Positions 34,667 through 43,450 are shown, counted from the stretch's first letter. The stretch is 64,000 nucleotides of DNA from Ruegeria_C sp041537925 (GCF_041537925.1 NZ_JBGOSH010000001.1:620001-684000), one strand, 5' to 3'. Program-made: numbers and translations. The notes: generated by a model from the letters alone, not told the origin.

Positions 34667-35671
34667 CTACACCGCCTGTCGCTCAGGCGCAGGTGCCACC
34701 AGCGCCAGCGCCGCCTCGACCAGTTCCGGTCCGGCTTCCTTGCGCGCCGCCCCTTCCGAAAGGTGCCGCCGCCAGGCCCGCGCGCCGGGCCGTCTGGCGA
34801 ATAGCCCCAGCATATGCCGCGAAATCTGGTGCAGCCGCCCACCCGCGCTCAGATGCGCTTCGATATAGGGCAGCATGGCGCGCACCACGTCGACCGGATC
34901 ACTCACATGATCCAGCCCGAAAATGTCACGGTCCGCCGTGCAGAGGATGTCGGTAGGCTGATGATAGGCGGCGCGCCCGATCATCACGCCGTCCAGTCCG
35001 GCCTCAAGATGGGTCTGCGCCTGCGTCAGCGAAGTGACACCGCCATTGATCGAGATATGCAGGTTCGGGAACAGCCCCTTCATCCGGTAGACCAGATCGT
35101 AATCCAGCGGCGGGATGTCCCGGTTCTCTTTCGGGCTCAGTCCCTGCAGCCAAGCCTTGCGCGCATGGATGGTCACCCGCTCGCAACCCGCCGCCACGAT
35201 CCGCGCGAGAAACTCGGGCAGCACCTTTTCGGGGTCCTGATCGTCAACCCCGATACGGCATTTGACGGTGACGTCCACATCCACCACCGCCCGCATCGCG
35301 GCGACACAAGCAGCAACCCGCGCCGGGTCTTTCATCAGTACCGCGCCGAACGTCCCCGACTGCACTCGATCCGACGGGCAGCCGCAATTGAGGTTGATCT
35401 CATCATACCCCGCCGCCTGCCCCATCCGGGCCGCCTGCGCCAGTTCCCCAGGGTCCGAGCCGCCAAGTTGCAACGCGACCGGAAGCTCTTCGGGGCTGAA
35501 GTCCAGCAGATGCACCGCCCCACCCCGCACCAACGCTGGCGCAGTCACCATTTCGGTATAAAGCAACGCCTCACAGCTCAGCAGCCGGTGCAGATACCTG
35601 CAATGCCGATCAGTCCAATCCATCATCGGTGCCACGCTTAAACGCGCTGCATATTGTGCGTTATTTTTCAA
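34667..35671 (-). CDS. dusA: tRNA-dihydrouridine synthase, DusA type
   Basis: About 334-residue FMN enzyme reducing uridines 20/20a in the tRNA D-loop. Conserved stretches: LSVAPMMDWTDRHCRYLHR at the N-terminus, LQLGGSDPGELAQAA, EINLNCGCPSDRVQSGTFGA with the active-site cysteine, KCRIGVDD, HARKAWLQGLSPKENR and INGGVTSL. The true start is uncertain: TTG 35671 (MKNNAQYAARLSVAP) fits the conserved N-terminus, while the frame is open to 35782. That extra part lies in the region where dusA-targeting elements recombine and looks like att-derived sequence. An integrase fragment reads away from the gene just upstream. Confidence 0.92.
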   Translation of the reverse strand: MKNNAQYAARLSVAPMMDWTDRHCRYLHRLLSCEALLYTEMVTAPALVRGGAVHLLDFSPEELPVALQLGGSDPGELAQAARMGQAAGYDEINLNCGCPSDRVQSGTFGAVLMKDPARVAACVAAMRAVVDVDVTVKCRIGVDDQDPEKVLPEFLARIVAAGCERVTIHARKAWLQGLSPKENRDIPPLDYDLVYRMKGLFPNLHISINGGVTSLTQAQTHLEAGLDGVMIGRAAYHQPTDILCTADRDIFGLDHVSDPVDVVRAMLPYIEAHLSAGGRLHQISRHMLGLFARRPGARAWRRHLSEGAARKEAGPELVEAALALVAPAPERQAV

Positions 35672-35809
35672 AGCGCTAGATCCACATCCTAAATAGACAC
35701 CGTGTAGAACGATTCCCCGGATTTCGCCGAATTTCCGGGAGTTTTCGGGGGTTTTCGATTCGAGCGTGCTACGGTGTAGCACATCCTGAGAACACGAACA
35801 GCGGCCTGT

Positions 35810-36289
35810 ATGCAGTTGGTTTCGTTGCCGGGCAGCTCCTTCCCTTCATCTCTCGCACCTCCGGAAATCGGCTATCAAACCCCAATTTTTCACGTGTTCG
35901 AACCGAACATCACGGAGGTTGTGGGGAAGAAAGGTGCTTTCTCGTATAGAGTTCAAATCTGCAAACATATGGACGGCAAACAACACAGCCTCACCCAAAC
36001 ATTCCGAAACCTTATAAATGCGAAGAGATGGCGGAACCAAAAACTGCTGGACATTGAGGTGAATGGGTTGCCCGCTCAAATTGTCACAGAGACGACGGTC
36101 TCTGACATCAACAAAAACCGCTTGAAACACGGCAAAACCCTAGGACGCTCGGGCCTTCAGCTTCTAAATTACATCAAAGACGACGAATTCGGGAAAACCC
36201 AGGTTTCAACCCTGACGCAACATGAACTCTTCAAATATGCCGACCTATTGTCAGCAAGTAAAAGAACACCACAGACATTTGCAAGATGA
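35810..36289 (+). pseudogene. N-terminal fragment of a tyrosine integrase next to dusA
   Basis: A 159-codon frame with the arm and core-binding portions of a phage-type tyrosine integrase: FSYRVQICKHMDGKQHSLTQTFRNLINAKRW, then an internal VTETTVSDI and a C-terminal SASKRTPQTF, the point where the core-binding domain of relatives continues. The whole catalytic domain (R, H-x-x-R, H, Y) is missing; the frame ends at TGA 36287-36289, about 55 bases before the 3' end of tRNA-Leu. AT-rich composition contrasts with the surroundings. Position and orientation fit an element that used the 5' end of dusA and was later lost. Confidence 0.7.
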
Positions 36290-36342
36290 CAAGGCTATGG
36301 CCCTGTTTTTACTTATTTTATATGATTTCAGAGGGATGTTTA

Positions 36343-36429
36343 TGGTGCGGTCGAGAAGACTCGAACTTCCACGGGTGTTACCCCACAGCGACCTCAACGC
36401 TGCGCGTCTACCAATTCCGCCACGACCGC
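36343..36429 (-). tRNA. tRNA-Leu (anticodon GAG)
   Basis: On the minus strand a full class II tRNA reads from GCGGTCGTGGCGGAATTGG to the encoded CCA. The seven-base acceptor stem pairs (GCGGTCG with CGACCGC), the D-arm has TGGCGGAATTGGTAGACGC, and the anticodon arm CAGCG-TTGAGGT-CGCTG places GAG in the loop. A long variable arm typical of Leu and the T-arm GTTCGAGTC follow. It reads CUC and CUU codons. The truncated integrase lies just beyond its 3' end, a common place for integration scars. Confidence 0.96.
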
Positions 36430-36566
36430 ACTGTCAGGCTTGGTAAAGCGGCGTATAGACGAGGGGTGCAGGGATGTGAAGAGGGAAATCCACACTTGAG
36501 TTTGATTTCCGCCCACCCGTGTTTTTTGTTATCGAAGTGCCTGTAACGCTGCAGGAAACCCATGCC

Positions 36567-37226
36567 ATGAGTGATGCCCGGCTCCGCCCTGTCATCCAGA
36601 TCGATATCGTCTCGGACGTGGTCTGTCCCTGGTGCATAGTGGGGTTCAGGCAGTTGGATCAGGCGCTTGCCCAGACCGGCGTTCTGGCGCAGCTCCGATG
36701 GCATCCGTTCGAGCTGAACCCCGACATGCCGCCCGAGGGGCAGAACCTGCGCGAACATATCGCCGGGAAATACGGCACCACTTCTGAACAGAGCCAGCAG
36801 ATGCGCCTGCGCCTGACCGGGATTGGGCAGGAATTGGGGTTCATATTCAACTTCCAGGAGGGCAGCCGCATCGTGAACACATTTCAGGCGCATCAAGTGT
36901 TGGATTGGGCCGAGGTGCAGGGGCGGCAGCATCCGTTGAAGCTGGCTCTGTTCAAGGCGTATTTCACCGATGGTCAGGATGTCTCGGACCCCGAGGTTCT
37001 GATTGCGGCGGCGGATCAGGCCGAACTGGAGCCTGACGCCGCGCGGGCCATGCTGGCTTCGGGCACACACGCAGCCCTGGTGCGTGAGAAACAGCAATTC
37101 TGGACCAACCGGGGCATAACGGGCGTGCCCGCGATGGTCTTTGGCGGCAAGTACCTTCTGACCGGCGCACAGGGTCGCAAGACCTATGCCGAGATATTGC
37201 AACGCTGTCTTGCAGAGGCCGCCTGA
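36567..37226 (+). CDS. DsbA family oxidoreductase, FrnE-like
   Basis: 219-residue thioredoxin-fold protein with a CPWC active site near residue 20 (IVSDVVCPWCIVG) and a helical insertion, as in FrnE and related DsbA-like cytosolic proteins. TGVPAMVFGGKYLLTGAQ supplies the cis-proline segment. No signal peptide, so it acts in the cytosol, possibly in disulphide or oxidative stress chemistry. Start chosen at ATG 36567 (MSDARLRP); the longer frame from 36519 lacks a Shine-Dalgarno. It lies 40 bases before lipB. Confidence 0.88.
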   Translation: MSDARLRPVIQIDIVSDVVCPWCIVGFRQLDQALAQTGVLAQLRWHPFELNPDMPPEGQNLREHIAGKYGTTSEQSQQMRLRLTGIGQELGFIFNFQEGSRIVNTFQAHQVLDWAEVQGRQHPLKLALFKAYFTDGQDVSDPEVLIAAADQAELEPDAARAMLASGTHAALVREKQQFWTNRGITGVPAMVFGGKYLLTGAQGRKTYAEILQRCLAEAA

Positions 37227-37265
37227 CCCCTTCCCTCGCCCGCTATCCGAGGGTAAGCACGGGCC

Positions 37266-37943
37266 ATGGACTGGATCACTTCAGACGGTTTGACCGATTA
37301 CGACGACGCAGTCGCCTTCATGGAGGCGCGCGCCGCGGCAATCGCGGCCGGCGAGGCCGAGGAATGCATCTGGCTGCTGGAACATCCGCCGCTTTACACC
37401 GCCGGCACTTCGGCGCGGCGCGAGGATTTGACCGATCCGGACCGGTTTCCCGTCCATGAGAGCAAGCGCGGTGGACAGTATACTTATCACGGGCCGGGTC
37501 AGCGCGTCATCTATGTGATGCTGAATCTTGGCAAACGCGGCAGGGATGTGCGGCGTTTCGTGCAGCAACTGGAGCACTGGGTGATCGCCACCTTGGACGA
37601 ATTCAACCTGCGCAGCCATATCCGCGAGGGGCGCGTCGGCGTCTGGATCGTACGGGACGACAAGCCACTGACCGCGACCGGGGCCAAACCCGAGGACAAG
37701 ATCGCAGCCATCGGCATCCGCCTGCGCAAATGGGTCAGCTTTCACGGCATCTCGATCAATGTCGAACCCGATCTAAGCCATTTCGACGGGATCGTTCCCT
37801 GTGGCATTGCCGAACATGGCGTGACCTCGCTGGTCGATCTCGGATTGCCGGTCACCATGGCCGATCTGGATGTCGCGCTGCGCAAGTCCTTCGACGAGGT
37901 TATCGGAGAGCTGCCCCAAGAGGCGCTGGCGCAGGGCGACTGA
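37266..37943 (+). CDS. lipB: Lipoyl(octanoyl) transferase LipB
   Basis: 225-residue enzyme moving octanoyl from acyl carrier protein to lipoyl domains, the first step of protein lipoylation. Motifs: RGGQYTYHGPGQRV, the catalytic lysine near residue 145 (DKIAAIGIR), WVSFHGISIN, and the catalytic cysteine near residue 179 (IVPCGIAEHGVTS). Length and layout are standard. Same strand as the FrnE-like gene, possibly co-transcribed. Confidence 0.96.
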   Translation: MDWITSDGLTDYDDAVAFMEARAAAIAAGEAEECIWLLEHPPLYTAGTSARREDLTDPDRFPVHESKRGGQYTYHGPGQRVIYVMLNLGKRGRDVRRFVQQLEHWVIATLDEFNLRSHIREGRVGVWIVRDDKPLTATGAKPEDKIAAIGIRLRKWVSFHGISINVEPDLSHFDGIVPCGIAEHGVTSLVDLGLPVTMADLDVALRKSFDEVIGELPQEALAQGD

Positions 37944-37958
37944 AACCGCCCCGGCACG

Positions 37959-38435
37959 TCAGGGCAGCGTGATCGCCCCCGTTACATCGTTGCGGTAGGT
38001 GCCGTCGTCGCGGGTGCCGGCCCGGAACGCCCCCCCGCCCGAGGCGCGGTCCCATTTGCCGGTCCCGCCCTCGACCGACCAGATGCCGAGCGTCAGACCG
38101 TCACGCCCGATCCCCTGCGGCACCCAGCTGATGATCGCCATGTCGCCATCATGATCGGTATAGTTGCACACGCCCCCACCCGAGACCTGCCCGGCCTTGA
38201 TCATGATCGCGCCGAAACAGGGGCCCGTGGCGGTTGTAAGCGGGTTCTGCGGATCAACGGTTTCGAATTTCTCGTAGTCGGTATGAACATCGACGACAAT
38301 AAGACCTTCGGAAACTTGGGTAGTAACCGAGCTTGATGTGGCGATCCCGGTGCCATGGGCGTCATAGGAATTCGCCCATGCCACCTGGGAAAACACTGTA
38401 AAAAAAGAAACCAACAACAGCTTTGAACTATGCAT
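37959..38435 (-). CDS. Unknown exported protein
   Basis: 158-residue protein with a signal peptide (LLLVSFFTVFSQVAWA before NSYDAHG). The mature part is beta-rich and glycine-rich with GPCFGAIMIKAGQVSGGGVCNYTD, GLTLGIWSVEGGTGKW and a C-terminal RNDVTGAITLP. Two cysteines may form a disulphide. The regular GT-W and GG patterns suggest a small beta-barrel, perhaps allene oxide cyclase-like, but this is only an impression. Convergent with lipB. Confidence 0.72.
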   Translation of the reverse strand: MHSSKLLLVSFFTVFSQVAWANSYDAHGTGIATSSSVTTQVSEGLIVVDVHTDYEKFETVDPQNPLTTATGPCFGAIMIKAGQVSGGGVCNYTDHDGDMAIISWVPQGIGRDGLTLGIWSVEGGTGKWDRASGGGAFRAGTRDDGTYRNDVTGAITLP

Positions 38436-38550
38436 CCTAAACCCCTAAGAAATCATTCTGAACGCCCGTCAAATTTAAAAAAGACGGTTGCCGCAAGGGT
38501 AGCATAGTTTCAAGTTGAGATAAAATTCGCTGCAGGGGTATGCGAAAATC

Positions 38551-38967
38551 TTAATCTAACGCGGCGCGAATTGTCTCGGCATGCTCCGCGATCAGGTCAA
38601 AATCGCCCATTGTCCCGGGCGGGCGCAGCGATTGGCCCTCATGCCGGGGCAGCACGTGGAAATGCAGATGGAACACCTCCTGCCCGCCTGCCTCTTCGTT
38701 GAATTGCTGGATCGTAACACCGTCAACCCCAAACGCCTTCATCACGGCTTGCGACAGTTTCTGTGTGGTCGCGATCACCGCCGAGAGCTGTTCAGGCGTT
38801 GCGTCCAGCAGATTGCGGCAGGGCGTCTTCGGGATTACCAGCAGATGCCCGTCGGCGCGCGGCATGATGTCCATGAAGGCCAGTGTCTGCGCGTCCTCAT
38901 AGACGCGGTTGGCCGGGATCTCGTTACGCAGGATCTTGGCGAAGATGTTTTCGGGATCGTAAGCCAT
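38551..38967 (-). CDS. HIT family protein
   Basis: 138-residue nucleotide hydrolase or transferase of the histidine triad family. The triad is HLHFH at residues 100-104 (EVFHLHFHVLPRHEG); the N-terminus has the usual IFAKILRNEIPANRVYED. Start at ATG 38967 (MAYDPENIF) rather than the longer frame to 39018. It probably hydrolyses adenosine phosphoramidates or dinucleoside polyphosphates; the physiological substrate is unknown. Confidence 0.94.
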   Translation of the reverse strand: MAYDPENIFAKILRNEIPANRVYEDAQTLAFMDIMPRADGHLLVIPKTPCRNLLDATPEQLSAVIATTQKLSQAVMKAFGVDGVTIQQFNEEAGGQEVFHLHFHVLPRHEGQSLRPPGTMGDFDLIAEHAETIRAALD

Positions 38968-39418
38968 GGCGCACCTGAATGAACTGCTGATGCTTCTGTT
39001 TCTGACAGCCACGGGCATGAGGTCAACCCATCATCGGGTCTCGTCGATTTCAAAGCGCTCATTTTTAAGAATCGGCAAGGCGAGCAGGCATTGAGGCTGG
39101 CACTCTGCCCAAACCCTTCTGTTGCGAGCTGCGAACGCTCGATCCCGTTCCACGTGGTGTTGCCATCGACGCGACGGCCCTCATCGTCCTGAGCCTGCTG
39201 CGTGACCGGCACAACGAGGTATGGCTTTCAGGCAACCAATCAATCGCCCGACCGAAAGGCCAAAGCACCCCCTGATTCAAGGGGGTGCGGCCATTTTACT
39301 TGATGCAGATCAAACTCTGCCATTGAAGGGGACGCCGCCACCCACTAAAACCGGCTGGAATCCGCGCGGTCCGGAGCCAACCGGCTGAGCGTCAAAGTCG
39401 CAACAGGAGGCACCTATA
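38968..39418. other. Intergenic region between HIT gene and ctaD
   Basis: About 450 bases without a supported gene. Short frames such as 39065-39280 minus have no leader or homology I know. The useful content is upstream of ctaD: a hairpin (GCACCCCC at 39265-39272 with GGGGGTGC at 39281-39288, flanked by GGCC on both sides) and an FnrL-type box at 39300-39313. The segment 39080-39220 could be old gene debris, since its codon-like composition is high-GC, but I cannot name it. Confidence 0.5.
39300..39313. promoter_or_regulatory. FnrL/FNR-type box upstream of ctaD
   Basis: TTGATGCAGATCAA matches TTGAT-N4-ATCAA exactly. It lies 105 bases upstream of the ctaD start. FNR-family regulators of Rhodobacteraceae recognise this sequence and control respiratory genes by oxygen level. 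A site here would tie aa3-type oxidase expression to oxygen, probably by repression at low oxygen. The sequence is seen; the regulation is inferred. Confidence 0.75.
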
Positions 39419-41092
39419 ATGGCAGATGCAGCCATTCATGGTCACGAGCATGAAGATCAACGCGGGTTTTTTACCCGCTGGTTCATGTCAACGAACCATA
39501 AGGATATCGGGATTCTCTACCTGGTATTCTCGGCACTTGCTGGTTTCATCTCGGTCGCACTGACCGTATTCATGCGGCTCGAACTGATGGAGCCGGGGGT
39601 GCAACACATGTGCCTCGAAGGCTTCCGCCTGTTCGGCAGCGGTGCCGAGGTTTGCACCCCGAACGGCCATCTGTGGAACGTGATGATCACCTATCACGGC
39701 GTCCTGATGATGTTCTTCGTGGTGATCCCCGCCCTTTTCGGGGGTTTCGGCAACTATTTCATGCCGCTGCAGATCGGCGCGCCGGATATGGCCTTCCCGC
39801 GAATGAATAACCTCAGCTTCTGGCTCTATGTGGCCGGGACTTCGCTGGGCGTTGCCTCGATGCTGTCGCCGGGTGGCAATGACCAGCTTGGCTCTGGCGT
39901 TGGCTGGGTTCTTTATCCACCACTGTCGACGACCGAAGGCGGCATGTCGATGGATCTGGCGATCTTTGCCGTGCACGTCTCGGGCGCCTCATCGATCCTG
40001 GGCGCGATCAACATGATCACCACCTTCCTGAATATGCGCGCCCCGGGCATGACCCTGTTCAAGGTGCCACTGTTCAGTTGGTCGATCTTCATCACCTCCT
40101 GGCTGATCTTGCTATCGCTGCCGGTGCTGGCGGGCGCAATCACCATGCTGCTGATGGATCGGAACTTCGGTTTCACCTTCTTTGATCCCGCCGGTGGTGG
40201 CGATCCGATCCTGTATCAGCACATCCTGTGGTTCTTTGGCCACCCGGAAGTGTATATCGTGATCCTGCCCGGTTTCGGCATCATCAGCCACGTGATCGCC
40301 ACTTTCTCGCGCAAACCTATCTTCGGCTACCTGCCGATGGTCTGGGCACTTATCGCAATCGGTGTTCTGGGCTTCGTCGTCTGGGCGCACCACATGTATA
40401 CGGTTGGCATGACCGTGAACCAGCAGGCCTATTTTATGCTGGCCACAATGGTGATCGCGGTGCCCACAGGCGTGAAAGTGTTCAGCTGGATCGCCACCAT
40501 GTGGGGCGGCTCGATCGAGTTCAAGACGCCGATGCTGTTTGCCTTCGGCTTCCTGTTCCTGTTCACCGTGGGCGGCGTGACCGGTGTTGTGCTGTCTCAG
40601 GCAGGCGTCGACCGGGCCTATCACGACACCTATTACGTGGTTGCCCACTTCCACTATGTGATGTCGCTTGGTGCGGTGTTCGCGATCTTTGCCGGGGTCT
40701 ACTTCTATTTCGGCAAGATCACCGGACGGATGTATTCGGAGTTCTGGGGCAAGATCCACTTCTGGCTCTTCTTCATCGGTGCGAACCTGACCTTCTTCCC
40801 ACAGCACTTCCTGGGCCGACAGGGCATGCCGCGCCGGTATATCGACTACCCCGAGGCCTTCGCCTACTGGAACTACATCTCAAGCTGGGGCGCGTTCATT
40901 TCCTTCGCCTCGTTCCTGCTGTTCTTCGGTGTCGTCTTCTACGCGCTCTTCCGTGGCGCCAAGGTGACCGAGAACAACTACTGGAACGAGTATGCAGATA
41001 CGCTGGAATGGACCCTGCCGTCGCCGCCGCCAGAGCATACGTTCGAAATCCTGCCCAAGCAGGAAGACTGGGACAAGGGCCACGCCCACTGA
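39419..41092 (+). CDS. ctaD: Cytochrome c oxidase subunit I, aa3 type
   Basis: 557-residue catalytic subunit of the terminal oxidase with 12 transmembrane helices and the haem a, haem a3 and CuB sites. Visible landmarks: RWFMSTNHKDIGILY at the N-terminus, TYHGVLMMFF with a haem a histidine, WFFGHPEVYIVILPGFG with the CuB His and cross-linked Tyr near residue 275-280, VWAHHMYTVG with the two further CuB histidines, and HDTYYVVAHFHYV. Proton-channel residues of the A-type oxidase are present. It is monocistronic with its own terminator; other oxidase subunit genes are elsewhere, as is usual for ctaD in these bacteria. Confidence 0.98.
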   Translation: MADAAIHGHEHEDQRGFFTRWFMSTNHKDIGILYLVFSALAGFISVALTVFMRLELMEPGVQHMCLEGFRLFGSGAEVCTPNGHLWNVMITYHGVLMMFFVVIPALFGGFGNYFMPLQIGAPDMAFPRMNNLSFWLYVAGTSLGVASMLSPGGNDQLGSGVGWVLYPPLSTTEGGMSMDLAIFAVHVSGASSILGAINMITTFLNMRAPGMTLFKVPLFSWSIFITSWLILLSLPVLAGAITMLLMDRNFGFTFFDPAGGGDPILYQHILWFFGHPEVYIVILPGFGIISHVIATFSRKPIFGYLPMVWALIAIGVLGFVVWAHHMYTVGMTVNQQAYFMLATMVIAVPTGVKVFSWIATMWGGSIEFKTPMLFAFGFLFLFTVGGVTGVVLSQAGVDRAYHDTYYVVAHFHYVMSLGAVFAIFAGVYFYFGKITGRMYSEFWGKIHFWLFFIGANLTFFPQHFLGRQGMPRRYIDYPEAFAYWNYISSWGAFISFASFLLFFGVVFYALFRGAKVTENNYWNEYADTLEWTLPSPPPEHTFEILPKQEDWDKGHAH

Positions 41093-41113
41093 TCCCCGCC
41101 AATACCTGATAAA

Positions 41114-41139
41114 AGCCCTGCCATCGTGCGGGGCTTTTT
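41114..41139 (+). terminator. Rho-independent terminator of ctaD
   Basis: AGCCCTGC (41114-41121) pairs with GCGGGGCT (41128-41135) with one G-T pair, followed by five T, 20 bases after the ctaD stop. Confidence 0.88.
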
Positions 41140-41242
41140 CTTTGCCGATTGCAGATTTGACGTCCTTGCCTAAAGTAGACTCATTCCTGCCGCTGACCGG
41201 TGCGCGGGCGCGCGGCACCCAACCCCACACACTGGATGCCTG

Positions 41243-41716
41243 ATGAGCTCTAACATCGCCTTCACCCGCTTGCCGACAATCGAGCTTGGCGAGATCATCT
41301 CTCATATGTCCGACCCGCGCGTGGCCGAGCATATGCCATTGCTTACTTTCGAGTGGGACGCGGCCACCGCAGCCGCGTTTGTGGCCCAAAAAGAGGCCTG
41401 CTGGCGCCGCGACGGGCTTGGACATTGGGCGATCCTGTCCGATGGCGCTTATGTCGGTTGGGGTGGTTTTCAGAAAGAGGGTATGGAATGGGATTTTGGC
41501 TTGGTTCTCAAGCCTGATCAATTTGGGTTGGGCGCGCGCATTTCAAAGAAAGCAATCGCTTTTGCCATAGCTGACCCGCGTATTCCCTACGTGACTTTTC
41601 TGCTGCCACCCTCCCGGAAGAATCGCGGCGCGCTTGCGCGATTCGGCGCAAAACCTGTCGGCGAAATCGAGTATGACGGCGCGGTTTTTCTCAAATACCG
41701 GTTTGAAACGACGTAA
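41243..41716 (+). CDS. GNAT family acetyltransferase
   Basis: 157-residue acyltransferase of the RimJ/RimL-like GNAT group. Features: HMPLLTFEWDAATAAAFVAQKE, HWAILSDGAYVGWGGFQKEG and a C-terminal strand-helix stretch (SRKNRGALARFGAKPVGEIEYDG) typical of N-acetyltransferases. The acetyl-CoA loop is degenerate (FGLGARISKKA). Substrate unknown. ATG 41243. Confidence 0.82.
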   Translation: MSSNIAFTRLPTIELGEIISHMSDPRVAEHMPLLTFEWDAATAAAFVAQKEACWRRDGLGHWAILSDGAYVGWGGFQKEGMEWDFGLVLKPDQFGLGARISKKAIAFAIADPRIPYVTFLLPPSRKNRGALARFGAKPVGEIEYDGAVFLKYRFETT

Positions 41717-41815
41717 TCCTCGGGCAACCAATCAGGCGATCCGCAAACAACCATCGAATTCTCCGGGATTTTGCTTTACCTTAGGCAATGCCCCAATAGT
41801 CGCCGGAGCCAAGCA

Positions 41816-42415
41816 ATGCCCGAGATCGATTTCTGGTTCTCAATCGGCAGCACCTATTCCTTTCTTACGGTGATGCGCCTGCCCAATTGGGCGCGTGAAC
41901 GGGACGTGACCCTGCGTTGGCGGCCCTTCAACGTGCGACGCGTGATGACCGAACAAAACAATATTCCCTTCGCCAACAAGCCTCAGAAATCTGCATATAT
42001 GTGGCGCGATATCCAGCGGCGCGCCGCAAAATACGGGCTGCGCTGCTCCCTGCCCGCGCCCTACCCGATTTCCGACCTGCCACTGGCCAATCAGGTGGCG
42101 TTGCTGGGCCTGAAGACGGATTGGGGCATTCCCTTTGTCCGAAACTGTTACCGGCTGTGGTTCGAAGACGGGATCGAGGCCGGTTCCGAGGCCAACCTGA
42201 CCGAGGCGTTGCATCGCGCCGATCAGGACCCGATGCAGGTCCTGGCGCGGGCGCAGGACCCCGAAGCCATTGCAACCCTTGCCGCCGAGACCGAGGCTGC
42301 CACTCACGCAGGCGTGTTCGGCGCGCCCAGCTTTGTGGTGCGCGACGAGGTGTTCTGGGGCGATGACCGGCTTGAGGATGCGCTGTCCTGGTCGCGTCTT
42401 GGGCATGTGGCCTGA
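41816..42415 (+). CDS. DsbA-like protein, 2-hydroxychromene-2-carboxylate isomerase family
   Basis: 199-residue thioredoxin-fold protein of the HCCA isomerase/kappa-type GST group. The N-terminus IDFWFSIGSTYSFLTVMRLP has serine in place of an active cysteine pair, as in glutathione-using isomerases. Later GVFGAPSFVVRDEVFWGDDRL holds the cis-proline loop. It probably uses glutathione to isomerise or conjugate an aromatic or other substrate; no aromatic pathway genes are nearby. Start at ATG 41816 (MPEIDFWF); the frame from 41771 is weaker. Confidence 0.87.
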   Translation: MPEIDFWFSIGSTYSFLTVMRLPNWARERDVTLRWRPFNVRRVMTEQNNIPFANKPQKSAYMWRDIQRRAAKYGLRCSLPAPYPISDLPLANQVALLGLKTDWGIPFVRNCYRLWFEDGIEAGSEANLTEALHRADQDPMQVLARAQDPEAIATLAAETEAATHAGVFGAPSFVVRDEVFWGDDRLEDALSWSRLGHVA

Positions 42416-42475
42416 ACTAGGGACCAGAGCGTATTTCCCCTTCGACCTGCGCCACCTGCGTGCTACCCCTCGCCC

Positions 42476-42958
42476 ATGCCTTATCGCTGGACCTCATCGT
42501 CTGAAACCACCGCAGAACTGCGCCTCTGGCCGCATAACTCGCTGCCACCCAAAGGCTTTGCGGCGACCGTTCTGGCGATCTTTGCGCTGGCCACGGTGCC
42601 GCTGATCATGTTGCTGGGGTCGGTCCTGCTCTGGGGGCTGCTGCCTTTTGTCCTGCTGGCCGTTGCCGGGATCTGGTGGGCGCTGCAGGCGAATTACCGC
42701 AGCCGTCGGATTCTCGAGATTCTGACGTTGTCGGATGCCGATGCCCGGCTGGTCCGGCACGATCCCGGCGGAAAGGTGCAGGAATGGCAATGCAACCGCC
42801 ATTGGGCGCGGCCCGCACTGCATGCCGATGACGGCCCGGTGCCGAATTATGTGACGCTGAAAGGCGGCGGGCGCGAGGTCGAGATCGGCGCCTTCCTGTC
42901 CGAAGACGAGCGCAAGGCACTTTATGACGAACTGCGGGCCAGGCTCAGACCCGCGTGA
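42476..42958 (+). CDS. DUF2244 family membrane protein
   Basis: 160-residue protein with two adjacent hydrophobic segments (about residues 25-65, FAATVLAIFALATVPLIMLL and VLLWGLLPFVLLAVAG) and a cytosolic C-terminal beta domain (HDPGGKVQEWQCNRHWARP; VEIGAFLSEDERKALYDEL). This is the DUF2244 layout, common in alphaproteobacteria and unassigned in function. In some relatives it is adjacent to oxidase genes, and ctaD lies 1.4 kb upstream. Confidence 0.88.
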   Translation: MPYRWTSSSETTAELRLWPHNSLPPKGFAATVLAIFALATVPLIMLLGSVLLWGLLPFVLLAVAGIWWALQANYRSRRILEILTLSDADARLVRHDPGGKVQEWQCNRHWARPALHADDGPVPNYVTLKGGGREVEIGAFLSEDERKALYDELRARLRPA

Positions 42959-42964
42959 AACGGA

Positions 42965-43450
42965 TCAGCACTGGCCGTTCGACGACGCGCAAAGGTGGTC
43001 CTTGACCATCGGGCCAACCTTGCCGAAATCCATCCGGCCGGTATAGCGGGACTTCAACTCACCCATGACTTTGCCCATGTCGCGGATCGAACCCGCACCA
43101 GTAGACGTGATGGCGGTCTGGATCGCCTTGGCGACCTCGTCCTCGTCCAGCTGCTTGGGCAGGAATTCCGCAATGATCTCGACCTCTCGGGTTTCGCGCT
43201 CGGCCAGGTCCAGCCGCCCGCCCTCTTCATAGGCGCGCGCGCTTTCCTGCCGCTGTTTGGTCATTTTGCCAAGGATCGCAAGCACATCGGCCTCGTCGCA
43301 GCCGGTCGCCTCTTCGGCACCGGCGCCACGTGCGGCGATGTCCTTGTCCTTGATCGCCGCGTTGATCAGCCGGAGCGTCGACACGCGCTCGCTGTCCTTG
43401 TCCTTCATCGCTTGTTTCAGGGCCGCATTGACCCGAGACCGCAGATCCAT
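42965..43450 (-). CDS. GatB/YqeY domain protein
   Basis: 161-residue protein similar to the tRNA-binding C-terminal tail domain of GatB, standing alone as in YqeY. Landmarks: MDLRSRVNAALKQAMKDKD, RLINAAIKDKDIAARG, EFLPKQLDEDEVAKAI and MGKVMGELKSRYTGRMD. The stand-alone form may act on tRNA or amidation, but its job is not established. Start set at ATG 43450; GTG or ATG upstream to 43513 are possible. Divergent from carA with a palindrome between them. Confidence 0.9.
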   Translation of the reverse strand: MDLRSRVNAALKQAMKDKDSERVSTLRLINAAIKDKDIAARGAGAEEATGCDEADVLAILGKMTKQRQESARAYEEGGRLDLAERETREVEIIAEFLPKQLDEDEVAKAIQTAITSTGAGSIRDMGKVMGELKSRYTGRMDFGKVGPMVKDHLCASSNGQC

